This document shows positions 48,349 through 57,767 of a stretch of DNA of 64,000 bases, piece after piece (position 1 is the first letter of the stretch; each line of letters starts with the position of its first letter). This DNA comes from Saccharothrix sp. HUAS TT1 (GTDB lineage Bacteria > Actinomycetota > Actinomycetes > Mycobacteriales > Pseudonocardiaceae). The stretch is taken from contig NZ_CP160453.1 of assembly GCF_040744945.1 (NCBI RefSeq), positions 2,108,001 to 2,172,000 of the forward strand, given 5' to 3'. The position numbers and the translations under genes are program-made. A model generated the notes under the pieces. That model had not been told where the DNA came from and did not search any database. It saw only the letters and a list, made by a program, of their open reading frames with translations.

Positions 48349-49928
48349 CCACTCCTGCCGAGAGGCGACCGGTTCGCCGGGCCCTGATCGGGGTTTCCGA
48401 CAAGTCGGGGCTGCTGGAACTGGCCACCGGCCTGCACGCGGCCGGAGTCGAGATCGTCTCCACCGGCGGCACGGCGCGCGCGCTGGCCGACGCGGGCGTG
48501 CCCGTCACGCCGGTCGAGCGGGTGACCGGGTTCCCCGAGGCGCTGGACGGCCGGGTGAAGACGCTGCACCCCGGCGTGCACGCGGGCCTGCTGGCCGACA
48601 CCCGGCGCGAGGAGCACGTGGCGAAGCTGGCCGAGCTGGGCATCGAGCCGTTCGACCTGCTCGTGGTGAACCTCTACCCGTTCGCCCGGACGGTGGCCTC
48701 CGGCGCGTCGGCGGACGAGTGCGTCGAGCAGATCGACATCGGCGGTCCGGCCATGGTGCGGGCGTCGGCGAAGAACCACGCCAGCGTGGCCGTGGTCGTC
48801 GACCCGTCGCGGTACTCGTGGGTGCTGGAGCAGGTCGCCGCCGGCGGTTTCACGCTGGCCGAGCGCCAGCGGCTGGCCGTGGACGCGTTCCGGCACACCG
48901 CGTCCTACGACGTGGCCGTGGCGTCGTGGCTGGGCAACGTCGTCGCGCCGGACGACGAGGGCTCCGGCTTCCCCGGCTGGATCGGCGCGACGTGGGACCG
49001 CAAGCAGGTGCTGCGGTACGGCGAGAACCCGCACCAGAAGGCCGCGCTCTACACGCAGGGCGACGGGCGTGCCGGGCTGGCGACCGCTTCCCAGCTGCAC
49101 GGCAAGGAGATGTCCTACAACAACTTCGTCGACGCGGACGCCGCGTGGCGCGCGGCGTGGGACCACGAGCTGCCGTGCGTGGCGATCATCAAGCACGCCA
49201 ACCCGTGCGGCATCGCGGTGTCCCGCGTGGACGGTCCGGGCGCCATCGCCGAGGCGCACCGCAACGCGCACGCGTGCGACCCGGTCAGCGCGTTCGGCGG
49301 GGTGATCGCGGCGAACCGCGAGGTGACCGTGGAGCTGGCCGAGCAGGTCTCGGAGATCTTCACCGAGGTCGTCATCGCGCCGTCGTACGCCGATGGCGCG
49401 GTGGACGTGCTGACGCGGAAGAAGAACGTGCGCATCCTGGTCGCGCCCGAGCCGGTGCGCGGTGGCGTGGAGACGCGCGCGGTGTCCGGCGGGCTGCTGG
49501 TGCAGACCTCGGACACCATCGAGGCCGAGGGCGACGACCCGGCCAAGTGGACGCTGGCGTGCGGCACGCCGTTGGACGAGGAGGGCCTGGTCGACCTCGC
49601 GTTCGCGTGGCGGGCGTGCCGGGCGGTGAAGTCGAACGCGATCCTGCTCGCCTCCGGCGGCGCGACCGTCGGCGCGGGCATGGGGCAGGTCAACCGGGTG
49701 GACGCGGCGCGGCTCGCGGTCGCGCGCGCCGGTGACCGGGCGCGGGGCGCGGTGGCCGCGTCGGACGCGTTCTTCCCGTTCCCGGACGGGTTGCAGGTGC
49801 TGCTGGAGGCCGGTGTGCGCGCGGTCGTGCAGCCCGGTGGGTCGGTCCGCGACGCCGAGGTGATCGCGGCGGCCGAGGCTGCCGGTGTGACCGTGTACCT
49901 GACCGGGACGCGGCACTTCGCGCACTGA
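48345..49928 (+). CDS. purH: Bifunctional AICAR transformylase/IMP cyclohydrolase
   Basis: The 527-residue enzyme performs the last two steps to IMP. The N-terminal cyclohydrolase ([35 protein letters not shown]) is followed by the C-terminal transformylase ([23 protein letters not shown] with catalytic Lys-His, [11 protein letters not shown]). It is coupled to purN through a GTGA overlap. It supplies IMP to guaB upstream in this window and uses formyl-THF made by folD (59525). Confidence 0.97.
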   Translation: MTTPAERRPVRRALIGVSDKSGLLELATGLHAAGVEIVSTGGTARALADAGVPVTPVERVTGFPEALDGRVKTLHPGVHAGLLADTRREEHVAKLAELGIEPFDLLVVNLYPFARTVASGASADECVEQIDIGGPAMVRASAKNHASVAVVVDPSRYSWVLEQVAAGGFTLAERQRLAVDAFRHTASYDVAVASWLGNVVAPDDEGSGFPGWIGATWDRKQVLRYGENPHQKAALYTQGDGRAGLATASQLHGKEMSYNNFVDADAAWRAAWDHELPCVAIIKHANPCGIAVSRVDGPGAIAEAHRNAHACDPVSAFGGVIAANREVTVELAEQVSEIFTEVVIAPSYADGAVDVLTRKKNVRILVAPEPVRGGVETRAVSGGLLVQTSDTIEAEGDDPAKWTLACGTPLDEEGLVDLAFAWRACRAVKSNAILLASGGATVGAGMGQVNRVDAARLAVARAGDRARGAVAASDAFFPFPDGLQVLLEAGVRAVVQPGGSVRDAEVIAAAEAAGVTVYLTGTRHFAH

Positions 49929-49939
49929 GAGCGCTTCAC

Positions 49940-49985
49940 GGGGGCTCCCCGTCGACCGGCTGGTTCCGGTGGACGGGGAGCCCCC
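49940..49985. terminator. Bidirectional terminator after purH
   Basis: GGGGGCTCCCCGTC (49940-49953) pairs with GACGGGGAGCCCCC (49972-49985); an inner ACCGG/CCGGT pairs too. It is shared with the convergent gene that ends at 49992. Confidence 0.9.
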
Positions 49986-49991
49986 GGCGTC

Positions 49992-50885
49992 TCACTGCTT
50001 CGCGACCAGCTCCTCGGCCGTCTTGCGGACCACGGCCTCCGCGTCGGCCAGCGGCATCGCCGAGTCGCCGAAGAAGCCGTTGTCCCGCCCGCTGTAGGTG
50101 ATGTTCCAGACCACCTTGTCCTCGCGGGCGATGAGCTTCACGTCGATCGAGTCGCGGGGCGTCGGCTCGATGATCAGCATCGCCTCGTCGCCGAGGCCGT
50201 CCACGGGCTTGCCCGCCAGGCCGTTGGCGAACGACTTGAACTCGTCGTAGGAGTTCTCCGCCTGCTCGACGTTCCGCTCCGGGTCGGCGTGGAGCCGGCT
50301 GAAGTCGTAGATGTAGAAGCTGAGGTTGCGCGGGTCGCGGCCGTCCTTGCCCTCGGTCTGGTTCCACTGGCAGTTCCAGCGCTTCAGGCCCTCGCCCTCC
50401 GGGGGCTTCTCGATCAGGCGGAAGCTGCTGACGTGGGCCTGTGACCTCAGGTCGGCGCTCAGGTCGCACTCGGCGATCGGCTGCTCGCCGGGACCGCCGC
50501 CCGGCTCGTCGAGGTAGTCCAGCAGGAACGTCGCGCCGACACCGCCCACGGCCAGCACCACCACCGCGATGACGATGCCGACGACCAGCCCGGTCCGGTT
50601 CTTCTTCGGCGGCTGCGGGCCGTACGGGTGGTAACCCGGTTGGCCCTGTTGGAACTGTGGACCCTGTCGGACTTGTTGGCCCTGTTGGCCGGGACCGGTT
50701 TGGGCCGGGCCCTGCGGTGGGTAGCCGGGCGGCGGGAAGCCGGGCTGCGGTCCGGTCTGACCGAACCCCTGCTGCTGGTACTGGTGCGGCGGCTGCTGCT
50801 GGTGCGGTTGTTGCTGTTGCTGCTGCCAGTTGTGCTGGTGCTGCGGATCCTGCGGGTTCTGCTGCGGGTGCTGCGGTGTGTTCAC
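49992..50885 (-). CDS. Membrane-anchored protein with Gln/Pro-rich N-terminus
   Basis: 297 residues. The first 92 are Gln/Pro/Gly/His-rich (QQQQQQ, HQQQPPHQY), a transmembrane helix lies near 98-122, and an extracytoplasmic domain of about 165 residues has two Cys (AECDLSADL, RWNCQW) that may pair. The domain layout resembles DUF3558-type surface proteins of Pseudonocardiales, but I am not sure of the family. GTG 50885 is the start. It is divergent from the mutasome operon; its promoter must lie near the SOS-controlled one. Confidence 0.75.
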   Translation of the reverse strand: MNTPQHPQQNPQDPQHQHNWQQQQQQPHQQQPPHQYQQQGFGQTGPQPGFPPPGYPPQGPAQTGPGQQGQQVRQGPQFQQGQPGYHPYGPQPPKKNRTGLVVGIVIAVVVLAVGGVGATFLLDYLDEPGGGPGEQPIAECDLSADLRSQAHVSSFRLIEKPPEGEGLKRWNCQWNQTEGKDGRDPRNLSFYIYDFSRLHADPERNVEQAENSYDEFKSFANGLAGKPVDGLGDEAMLIIEPTPRDSIDVKLIAREDKVVWNITYSGRDNGFFGDSAMPLADAEAVVRKTAEELVAKQ

Positions 50886-50957
50886 GGTCCCCCCGTGTCG
50901 CCGATCGGTGCCCGTCCAGCAGTCTGCCGGCCACCCGATCGTGGAACGGCCACGGCA

Positions 50958-51015
50958 TTGACAGCAGGTGCCTCCCTCACGATAAGATCACCACGTCGTT
51001 CGAACAGATGTTCGA
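50958..51015 (+). promoter_or_regulatory. Mutasome promoter with LexA (SOS) box
   Basis: -35 TTGACA (50958-50963), 17-bp spacer and -10 region GATAAGAT (50981-50988). TCGAACAGATGTTCGA at 51000-51015 is a perfect actinobacterial LexA box (TCGAAC-N4-GTTCGA) positioned over or just after the expected transcription start, 71 nt before the imuA' GTG. Confidence 0.92.
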
Positions 51016-51086
51016 CAGACAGGTCGCCGAACTTCCCACGGCGATCCGCGCACAGGGGTGCGCGCGGATCAGTGGGAGGAGGGCGG

Positions 51087-52484
51087 GTGTCCAGGTCGGC
51101 AACGGCGACGCTGACCGCGCTCGGGGTAGGCGCGGCGAGCGAGCTGGCCACGGCACCGGCTCTGGCCCTGCCGGTTCGCGGGGAACTGGCAGGGCTCCTC
51201 CCGTGGGGCGGCCTGCGGCGGGGCAGCACGGTGTCGGTGCGCGGGTCGACATCGTTGCTGCTCGCGCTGATGGCCGCGGCGACAGCGGAAGGGTGCTGGG
51301 CGGCCGTGGTCGGCCTGCCGCGGTGTGGGGCACTCGCGGCGGCCGAGCTCGGAGTGGCCGTCCATCGACTTGCCCTGGTCCCTCGTCCTGGGAGGGACCA
51401 GGGCGAGGTCGAGAAGACCGTGGCGGCCCTGCTGGACGGTTTCGACCTGGTCGCCACCGCCACCCCGGTCCCCCAGTCGACCGCGCGCAAGCTCTCCGCC
51501 AGAGCCCGCCACCGCAAGGCGGTCCTGCTGCCCTTCGCCACCACGTGGCCGGGCTCGGACATCGCCCTGACCGCCACCCCCACCCGGTGGACCGGCCTCT
51601 CCACCGGCCACGGCCTGCTGTCGAACCGCACCCTGACCATCGAAACAACCGGTCGCGGCGCCGCCTCCCACCCCCAGCGCACCACCCTCTCCCTCCCCAC
51701 TCCACCTCTCAACCTGACCCAAACCCCAACCCACCCACCACTTCCAGTCACCGCTCCATCCCCAACCACCACACCACTTCCAGCCACCGCTCCATCCCCA
51801 ACCACCACACCACTTCCTGCCACCGCACCACCTCCGGCTGCCACCACACCGCTCTCGGTTGCCGCGTCGCGCCCTGCCACCACACCACCTCCGGCCGCCA
51901 CGCCACCTCCAGCCGCCACGTCGCGCCCAGCCACCACGCCACTTCCGGCCCGCGCGTCGCTCCCGGCTGCCACCGCACCGCTCCCGATCACCGCACCGTT
52001 CCCAGCCGCCGCCTCACTTCCGGCTGCCGCGTCGCGCCCTGCCGCCGCGTCGCTCCCGGCGGCCATGTCGTGCCCAGCCGCCGCGCCACTCCCGGACACC
52101 GCGCCACTCCCGGCTGCCAGGCCACTTCCGGCTGCCACCGCTCCACTTCCGTCCACCCTCGCGCCGCTCCCGACCGCCGCATGCCACCCGGCCCCCGCAT
52201 CACCTCCAGCCACCGCGTTATCCCCGGCCGCTCTCGCTTCGTCCCCGATCGCCGCCCTGCTCCCGGCCGCCACACCTCATCTGGCCGCCACACCTCACCC
52301 GGCCGCCGCGCTACCACTGGCCGCCGCCGCACTGGTCGCACTCCGGCTGGCTGCAGCACCGTTTTCTGCCACGCCGCTCTCAGCCGCACTGCTTCCGGCC
52401 GCACCACCTTGCAGTCCGCCCCTCTGGCCCGTTCCGTCCACCTCGGCCACTGCGCCGTCCCCGACCAGTTCCCAGGCGGTGTGA
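51087..52484 (+). CDS. imuA': ImuA' mutasome protein with long low-complexity tail
   Basis: First gene of the SOS mutagenesis operon. Residues 1-200 match the RecA-like ImuA' (Rv3395c): LPWGGLRRGSTVSVRGSTSLLLALMAAATAEGCWAAVVGLP, later KLSARARHRKAVLLPF and GRGAASHPQRT. ImuA' links ImuB and DnaE2 to damaged DNA. The known proteins end about here; this frame continues for about 265 residues of Pro/Ala/Thr/Ser (LPATAPSPTTT units) before the TGA. Third-codon G/C bias drops in the tail. GTG 51087 has GGAGGAGGG about 5 nt upstream. ImuB begins 4 nt after the stop. Confidence 0.85.
   Translation: MSRSATATLTALGVGAASELATAPALALPVRGELAGLLPWGGLRRGSTVSVRGSTSLLLALMAAATAEGCWAAVVGLPRCGALAAAELGVAVHRLALVPRPGRDQGEVEKTVAALLDGFDLVATATPVPQSTARKLSARARHRKAVLLPFATTWPGSDIALTATPTRWTGLSTGHGLLSNRTLTIETTGRGAASHPQRTTLSLPTPPLNLTQTPTHPPLPVTAPSPTTTPLPATAPSPTTTPLPATAPPPAATTPLSVAASRPATTPPPAATPPPAATSRPATTPLPARASLPAATAPLPITAPFPAAASLPAAASRPAAASLPAAMSCPAAAPLPDTAPLPAARPLPAATAPLPSTLAPLPTAACHPAPASPPATALSPAALASSPIAALLPAATPHLAATPHPAAALPLAAAALVALRLAAAPFSATPLSAALLPAAPPCSPPLWPVPSTSATAPSPTSSQAV
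51738..51845. repeat. 36-bp tandem repeat in the imuA' tail
   Basis: Units begin at 51738, 51774 and 51810; the first two differ at one base (CCACTTCCAGYCACCG...) and the third is degenerate. Each encodes a 12-residue unit like PLPATAPSPTTT. Further decayed CTCCCGGCNGCC-type units run to about 52,480. Confidence 0.85.
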
Positions 52485-52488
52485 TCTC

Positions 52489-54096
52489 GTGCGGTTCGGG
52501 CTCGTGAAATCCCTCGAAGAGGTGAATTCCCTGTACACGCTCGCTGTCTGGTGCCCTGACTGGCCGGTGGTGGCGGCCTCAGCGGAGGCGTCACTCCCGC
52601 CGCACGTGCCCGCCGCCGTCGTCAAAGCGGGTGAAGTCGTCGCCTGTTCCGCCGTCGCACGAGCGGAAGGGGTGGGGCGGCGGATGCGACGGCGGGCGGC
52701 GCAGGGGCGGTGTCCCGAGCTGGTCGTCTTCGAGCACGACGAGGTTCGCGACGCCCGCCTCTTCGAGCCGGTCGCGGCGGCGGTGGAGGAGTTGACACCG
52801 GGGATCGAGGTGGTCCGGCCGGGGTTGGTGGTCGTCGCCGCCCGCGGACCGATCGGGTACTACCGGTCCGCGGAGGCGGCTGCCGAGCGGTTGGTCGACC
52901 ACGTCGCGGCGCACGCCGGAGTCGAGGCGCAGGTCGGGGTCGCCGACGGGCTGTTCGCCGCCACCCTGGCCGCGCACCGCGGGGTGATCGTGCCGCCCGG
53001 CGGGGCGCGGGAGTTCCTTGCGCCGCTGGGCATCCGGGAACTCGACCAGCCCGCCGAACGCCGCGAGGACCGCGCCGCACTGGTCGACCTGCTGCGCCGG
53101 TTGGGCCTGCGCACGCTGGGCGCGTTCGCCGCCGTGCCCGAGCGCGACGTCGCCACCCGCTTCGGTCGGGCCGCCGTGCCGGCCCACCGGCTGGCCGCCG
53201 GCCTGGAGGAACGCCCCCGCTCCCGCCGCCGACCGCCACCCGAGCTGTCGGTCACCCGTGACCTCGACCCGCCGATCGACCGGGTCGACGCGGCGGCGTT
53301 CGCGGCCAGGGGCCTCGCCGACCGCCTGCACACGAACCTCGCCGACCGCGGCCTGGCCTGCACCCGCCTGGGCATCCGGGCCACCACCGAGAACGGCGAG
53401 GAGCTGCACCGGGTGTGGCGCTGCGCCGAACCTCTCACCCCGCAGGGCATCGCCGACCGGGTTCGCTGGCAGCTCGACGGCTGGCTCACCCGCGCCCGGC
53501 TCACCGCGGGCATCCACCTGCTCCGGCTCGACCCCGAAGAGGTGGTCGACGCCACCGCCCTGCAACTCGGCCTGTGGCCGGGCGCCGGGCGGGACCAGGG
53601 CGAGGCGGCGGAACGCGCGGCGCGCGCGATGGTGCACGTCCAGGGCCTGCTCGGACCGGACGCCGTGCTCACGCCCGTGCTCGGCGGCGGACGTGGGCCG
53701 GTCGAACGGGTGCGGCTGGTGCCGTGGGGTGACGAGCGCACCCCGGCGGCGGACCCCGACCAGCCGTGGCCCGGACAGCTGCCCGCGCCGTCACCCGCGA
53801 CGGTGTTCACCGAGCCCGAACCGGCGGCGCTGCTGGACGAGTCGGGCGCGGACGTCGTGGTCACCGGCTACGCCGAGCTGGTCGTGCGACCACACCGGAT
53901 CGTGCACGCCGGTCGGGCGCGGCAGGTGGTGGCGTGGTCGGGACCTTGGCCGGTGGACGAGCGCTGGTGGGACGCGGAGACCGCGATGCGCGGTGCACGA
54001 CTGCAAGTGCTGGGTACCGCGCCGGACGGTGAAGAGCAGGCGTTCCTGCTGATCCGCGCGGGCGGGAAGTGGGCGGTTGAAGGGGTGTACGACTGA
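52489..54096 (+). CDS. imuB: ImuB, catalytically inactive Y-family polymerase
   Basis: The 535-residue Y-family polymerase relative is the adaptor of the mutasome. The N-terminus (LYTLAVWCPDWPVVAAS) lacks the Asp pair needed for nucleotide transfer, as in mycobacterial ImuB. The helix-hairpin-helix region (LRRLGLRTLGAFAAVP) and little-finger region follow. QLGLW at 359-363 corresponds to the beta-clamp binding motif (QLPLW in M. tuberculosis). GTG 52489 gives the longest in-frame start after the imuA' stop; 52504 and 52522 are possible. Its TGA overlaps the next ATG. Confidence 0.92.
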   Translation: MRFGLVKSLEEVNSLYTLAVWCPDWPVVAASAEASLPPHVPAAVVKAGEVVACSAVARAEGVGRRMRRRAAQGRCPELVVFEHDEVRDARLFEPVAAAVEELTPGIEVVRPGLVVVAARGPIGYYRSAEAAAERLVDHVAAHAGVEAQVGVADGLFAATLAAHRGVIVPPGGAREFLAPLGIRELDQPAERREDRAALVDLLRRLGLRTLGAFAAVPERDVATRFGRAAVPAHRLAAGLEERPRSRRRPPPELSVTRDLDPPIDRVDAAAFAARGLADRLHTNLADRGLACTRLGIRATTENGEELHRVWRCAEPLTPQGIADRVRWQLDGWLTRARLTAGIHLLRLDPEEVVDATALQLGLWPGAGRDQGEAAERAARAMVHVQGLLGPDAVLTPVLGGGRGPVERVRLVPWGDERTPAADPDQPWPGQLPAPSPATVFTEPEPAALLDESGADVVVTGYAELVVRPHRIVHAGRARQVVAWSGPWPVDERWWDAETAMRGARLQVLGTAPDGEEQAFLLIRAGGKWAVEGVYD

Positions 54097-54353
54097 TGAG
54101 CGGTGACTTCTTCGAGCCGGACCGCGATGAGCGGGACCGGCGTGAGAGGGATAGGCGTGGGTTGGCTGCGTGGTTGGAGGATTCCGGGCTGGGCGGCGGT
54201 GCGTTGGACGGCGGCGCGGATCGGCAGGACGTGCCGGAACAGCGCAGCGGACCGGCTTACGTGGTGAGCTTCGGCTGGCTGCCGGCACGGCTGCCACCGG
54301 CCCCGGTGTGGTCGGTTCCGTTGCCCCGCCGGGCGCCCGACGACACGCGCTGA
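54096..54353 (+). CDS. Small unknown protein coupled to imuB and dnaE2
   Basis: 85 residues, unrecognised. The N-terminus is highly charged (DFFEPDRDERDRRERDRRGLAAW), the middle Gly/Asp-rich, and the C-terminal 32 residues have YVVSFGWLPARLPPAPVWSVPLP, a Trp/Pro-rich segment that could be a peptide-binding ligand. It starts in TGATG with imuB and ends in TGATG with dnaE2, so all four genes of the operon form one coupled unit. Mycobacteria do not have this gene at imuA'-imuB as far as I know. A role in the DnaE2 mutasome is inferred from position only. Confidence 0.75.
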   Translation: MSGDFFEPDRDERDRRERDRRGLAAWLEDSGLGGGALDGGADRQDVPEQRSGPAYVVSFGWLPARLPPAPVWSVPLPRRAPDDTR

Positions 54354-57300
54354 TGGGGTGGAACAACCCACCGGTCCGCTGGTCCGAGCTGCAACGCGCG
54401 CTGACGGGAACCTGGCCGGCGAACGACGTGCCGGTTCCCGACGGCGGCGACGGCCCGGTGTGGTCGCACCGCCGCGACCGCTACGAGGCGCCGCCCGACT
54501 TCGCGGTCAAGGTGGACGACCTCGGTTCGACCCGCGCCCGCGTGCCGTACGTCGAGCTGCACTGCCACTCCAACTTCAGCTTCCTCGACGGCGCCAGCCA
54601 CCCGGAGGAGTTGGTGGAGGCGGCGCAGCAGCTCGGCCTCGACGGGCTGGCGTTGACCGACCACGACGGCATGTACGGCGTGGTCCGGTTCGCCGAGGCG
54701 GCCAAGGAGCTGGGTGTGCGCACGGTGTTCGGCACGGAGCTGAGCCTCGGGCTGACCGCGCCGCAGAGCGGTGTGCCCGACCCGGAGGGCGAGCACCTGC
54801 TCCTGCTGGCCACCGGCCCCGACGGCTACCACGCCCTGTGCCGCACGATCACCACCGGCCAGCTCGCCGACGGCAGCGAGAAGGGACGGCCGGTCTACCG
54901 GCTGGAGGAAGTCGTCGCGGACACCCGGGACGACTGCGTCGTGCTCACCGGCTGCCGCAAGGGAGCGGTCCGCCGGGCGCTGGCCCGGGAAGGCCCCGAG
55001 GCGGCGTTCGAGCAGTTGCGCCGGCTGGTCGACCTGTACGGCGCGGACCGGGTGTTCGTGGAGCTGACCGACCACGGCTACCCCGAGGACGGCCCGCGCA
55101 ACGACCTGCTGTGGGCGATGGCCCACGACCTGCGGCTGCCGACCGTGGCGACGAACGCCGTGCACTACGCGGTGCCCTCGCGCGGCCGGTTGGCGGCGGC
55201 GATGGCGGCGGTGCGCGCCCGGCGCAGCCTGGACGAGATGACCGGCTGGCTGCCACCCGGCCGCACCGCGTGCCTGCGGTCCGGGGAGGAGATGGCCCGC
55301 CGGTTCGCCCGGTTCCCCGGCGCGGTGCACCGCTCGGCGGTGCTCGGCGTGCAGTGCCAGTTCGACCTCAGGCTCATCGCACCGCGACTGCCGCCGTTCG
55401 ACGTGCCACCCGGCCACGACGAGAACAGCTACCTGCGCGAGCTGACCTACGCCGGCGCGGCCCGCCGGTACCGCTCGATCGGCGAGAACCCCAGGGCGTA
55501 CCGGCAGGTCGAGCACGAGCTGAAGATCATCGAGGAGCTGGACTTCCCCGGCTACTTCCTCGTCGTGCACGACATCGTCTCGTTCTGCCGCCGCAACGAC
55601 ATCCTGTGCCAAGGCCGCGGCTCGGCCGCGAACTCCGCGGTCTGCTACGCCCTGGGCATCACCAACGTCGACGCGGTCCGCTTCGACCTCCTCTTCGAAC
55701 GATTCCTGGCCCCCGCCCGCGACGGCCCTCCCGACATCGACCTCGACATCGAGTCCGACCGCCGTGAGGAGGCCATCCAGTACGTCTACCGCAAGTACGG
55801 CCGACGGCACGCCGCCCAGGTCGCGAACGTCATCAGCTACCGCAGCCGGTCGGCGGTCCGGGACGTGGCGCGGGCACTCGGCTACTCGGTCGGCCAGCAG
55901 GACGCGTGGAGCAAGCAGATCGAGCGCTGGGGCCCACTCCGGTCCACAGTGGAGGAAGGCGGGGTGGCGGGAGGAGGCATACCCCGGCCGGTGCTGGAGT
56001 TGGCCGCCGAGCTGGAGAACTTCCCCCGCCACCTCGGGATCCACTCCGGTGGCATGGTCATCTGCGACCGACCGGTCAGCGAGGTGTGCCCGGTCGAGAA
56101 GGGCCGGATGGCCGATCGCACGGTGTTGCAGTGGGACAAGGACGATTGCGCCTCCATCGGGTTGGTGAAGTTCGACCTGCTCGGTCTGGGGATGTTGTCG
56201 GCCCTGCACTACGCCATCGACCTGGTGCGCGAGCACGAGGGCGTCGAGGTCGACATCGGTGACCTCGACCTGGAGGACGAGCGCGTCTACGAGATGCTGC
56301 AGCGCGCCGACTCGGTCGGGGTGTTCCAGGTGGAGAGCCGCGCCCAGATGGCCACCCTGCCCCGGCTCAAGCCGCGGACGTTCTACGACCTGGTGGTCGA
56401 AGTGGCGCTGATCCGCCCCGGCCCGATCCAAGGCGGCTCGGTGCACCCCTACATCCGCCGCCGGAACGGGCAGGAGGAGTGGGACTACGACCACCCCCTG
56501 CTGGAGGGCGCCCTCAAGAAGACCCTTGGCGTGCCGCTGTTCCAGGAGCAGCTGATGCAGATCGCCGTCGACGTGGCCGACTTCAGCCCCGCCGAGGCCG
56601 ACGAACTGCGCCGCGCCATGGGCGCCAAGCGTTCCACCCACCGCATGGAACGCCTCCGTGAGCGCTTCTACGAAGGCGCCAAGGCCAAGGGTATCGGCCA
56701 GGAGTTGGCGGAGAGCATCTACGCGAAGTTGTTGGCGTTCGCCAACTTCGGCTTTCCGGAGAGTCACGCGCTCAGCTTTGCGCACCTGGTCTTCGTCAGC
56801 TCCTGGTTCAAGCTGTACCACCCGGCTGCATTCTGCGCGGCGTTGCTTCGTGCTCAGCCCATGGGTTTCTACTCCCCTCAGTCATTGGTCGCCGATGTGC
56901 GTCGGCACGGTGTGCGGGTGCTTGGTCCTGATGTCAATGCGAGCCTTCCGCACGCCACCCTTGAGGTGGTGGACGGTGCTCAGGCTGTGCGCATCGGCCT
57001 GAGCGGTATTCGGAGTATCGGGGAGGTGGCTGCGGAAGGTGTGGTGGAGGCGCGGAGGGGTGGTTCTTTTGTGGATATGGCGGATTTCGGGGCTCGCGTT
57101 CGGCTGACCACTGCGCAGGTGGAGGCGATGGCCACGGCGGGTGCGTTCGGTTGTTTCGGGCTTGATCGGCGTGCTGCGTTGTGGTCGGCGGGGGTGGTGG
57201 CGAAGGTTCGCCCCGACCGGTTGCCGGGAATGGTTGTTGGTGCTGAGGCTCCTGTTCTGCCTGGGATGGATGAGGTTGAGCTGGCCGTTGCCGATGTGTG

Positions 57301-57679
57301 GGCGATGGGGTTGTCGCCGGACAGTTTTCCGACCCAGTTCGTGCGGGAGCGGTTGGCGGGGCTTGGGGCTCTGGCTGTTGCGGATCTGGTCGAGGTGGCG
57401 AATGGGGGCAGGGTGTTGATCGGTGGTGCGGTGACGCACCGGCAGCGGCCCGGGACTGCTGGTGGTGTCACGTTCCTCAATGTTGAGGATGAGACGGGGA
57501 TGGTCAACGTGGTGTGCACTGCGGGGTTGTGGGCTCGGTATCGGAAGGTTGCTCGGAGCAGTTCGGCGTTGTTGGTGCGAGGGGTGGTTGAGTCGGCGGA
57601 AGGGGTGATCAGTGTTCGGGCGGAGCGGTTGCAGCGGTTGGAGTTGAGGGTGCCGTCTCGGTCGCGGGATTTTCGGTGA
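54353..57679 (+). CDS. dnaE2: Error-prone DNA polymerase DnaE2
   Basis: The 1108-residue C-family polymerase performs translesion synthesis after DNA damage. The start is MGWNNPPVRWSEL as in actinobacterial DnaE2; the PHP domain (YVELHCHSNFSFLDGASHPEELVEAA) follows at about 65-90. Catalytic PDIDLDIE has D461, D463 and D465. GVFQVESRAQM, the HALSFAHL segment and a C-terminal OB-type domain (GGVTFLNVEDETGMVNVVC) follow. The last third (from about 56,690) uses many T-ending codons unlike the rest of the gene. It is last in the SOS-controlled operon, with no clear terminator before the downstream repeats. Confidence 0.96.
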   Translation: MGWNNPPVRWSELQRALTGTWPANDVPVPDGGDGPVWSHRRDRYEAPPDFAVKVDDLGSTRARVPYVELHCHSNFSFLDGASHPEELVEAAQQLGLDGLALTDHDGMYGVVRFAEAAKELGVRTVFGTELSLGLTAPQSGVPDPEGEHLLLLATGPDGYHALCRTITTGQLADGSEKGRPVYRLEEVVADTRDDCVVLTGCRKGAVRRALAREGPEAAFEQLRRLVDLYGADRVFVELTDHGYPEDGPRNDLLWAMAHDLRLPTVATNAVHYAVPSRGRLAAAMAAVRARRSLDEMTGWLPPGRTACLRSGEEMARRFARFPGAVHRSAVLGVQCQFDLRLIAPRLPPFDVPPGHDENSYLRELTYAGAARRYRSIGENPRAYRQVEHELKIIEELDFPGYFLVVHDIVSFCRRNDILCQGRGSAANSAVCYALGITNVDAVRFDLLFERFLAPARDGPPDIDLDIESDRREEAIQYVYRKYGRRHAAQVANVISYRSRSAVRDVARALGYSVGQQDAWSKQIERWGPLRSTVEEGGVAGGGIPRPVLELAAELENFPRHLGIHSGGMVICDRPVSEVCPVEKGRMADRTVLQWDKDDCASIGLVKFDLLGLGMLSALHYAIDLVREHEGVEVDIGDLDLEDERVYEMLQRADSVGVFQVESRAQMATLPRLKPRTFYDLVVEVALIRPGPIQGGSVHPYIRRRNGQEEWDYDHPLLEGALKKTLGVPLFQEQLMQIAVDVADFSPAEADELRRAMGAKRSTHRMERLRERFYEGAKAKGIGQELAESIYAKLLAFANFGFPESHALSFAHLVFVSSWFKLYHPAAFCAALLRAQPMGFYSPQSLVADVRRHGVRVLGPDVNASLPHATLEVVDGAQAVRIGLSGIRSIGEVAAEGVVEARRGGSFVDMADFGARVRLTTAQVEAMATAGAFGCFGLDRRAALWSAGVVAKVRPDRLPGMVVGAEAPVLPGMDEVELAVADVWAMGLSPDSFPTQFVRERLAGLGALAVADLVEVANGGRVLIGGAVTHRQRPGTAGGVTFLNVEDETGMVNVVCTAGLWARYRKVARSSSALLVRGVVESAEGVISVRAERLQRLELRVPSRSRDFR

Positions 57680-57767
57680 GTGAGTGTGAGTGAGTGAGTG
57701 TGGGTGAGTGGGTGTGGGTGGGTGGGTGGGGTAGGGGTGCGGTGGGGTTAGGGGCCGGGGAGGGGCC
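57676..57767. repeat. GTGAGTGA/GTGGGTGG simple repeat
   Basis: From the dnaE2 stop to about 57740 the plus strand is GTGAGTGAGTGTGAGTGAG-like then GTGGGTGGG-like, a purine-rich slippage-type tract. It contains several G-runs. No gene seen. Confidence 0.8.

Noticed and set aside
51859..52488. Extension of the imuB frame upstream through the imuA' tail
   Set aside because: The translation is Arg/Pro/His noise, imuB proteins begin at the LYTLAVWCPDWP segment, and good GTG starts lie directly after the imuA' stop.
57676..57767. CRISPR or telomere-like repeat after dnaE2
   Set aside because: It is a simple GTGAG/GTGGG tract lacking regular unit-spacer structure.
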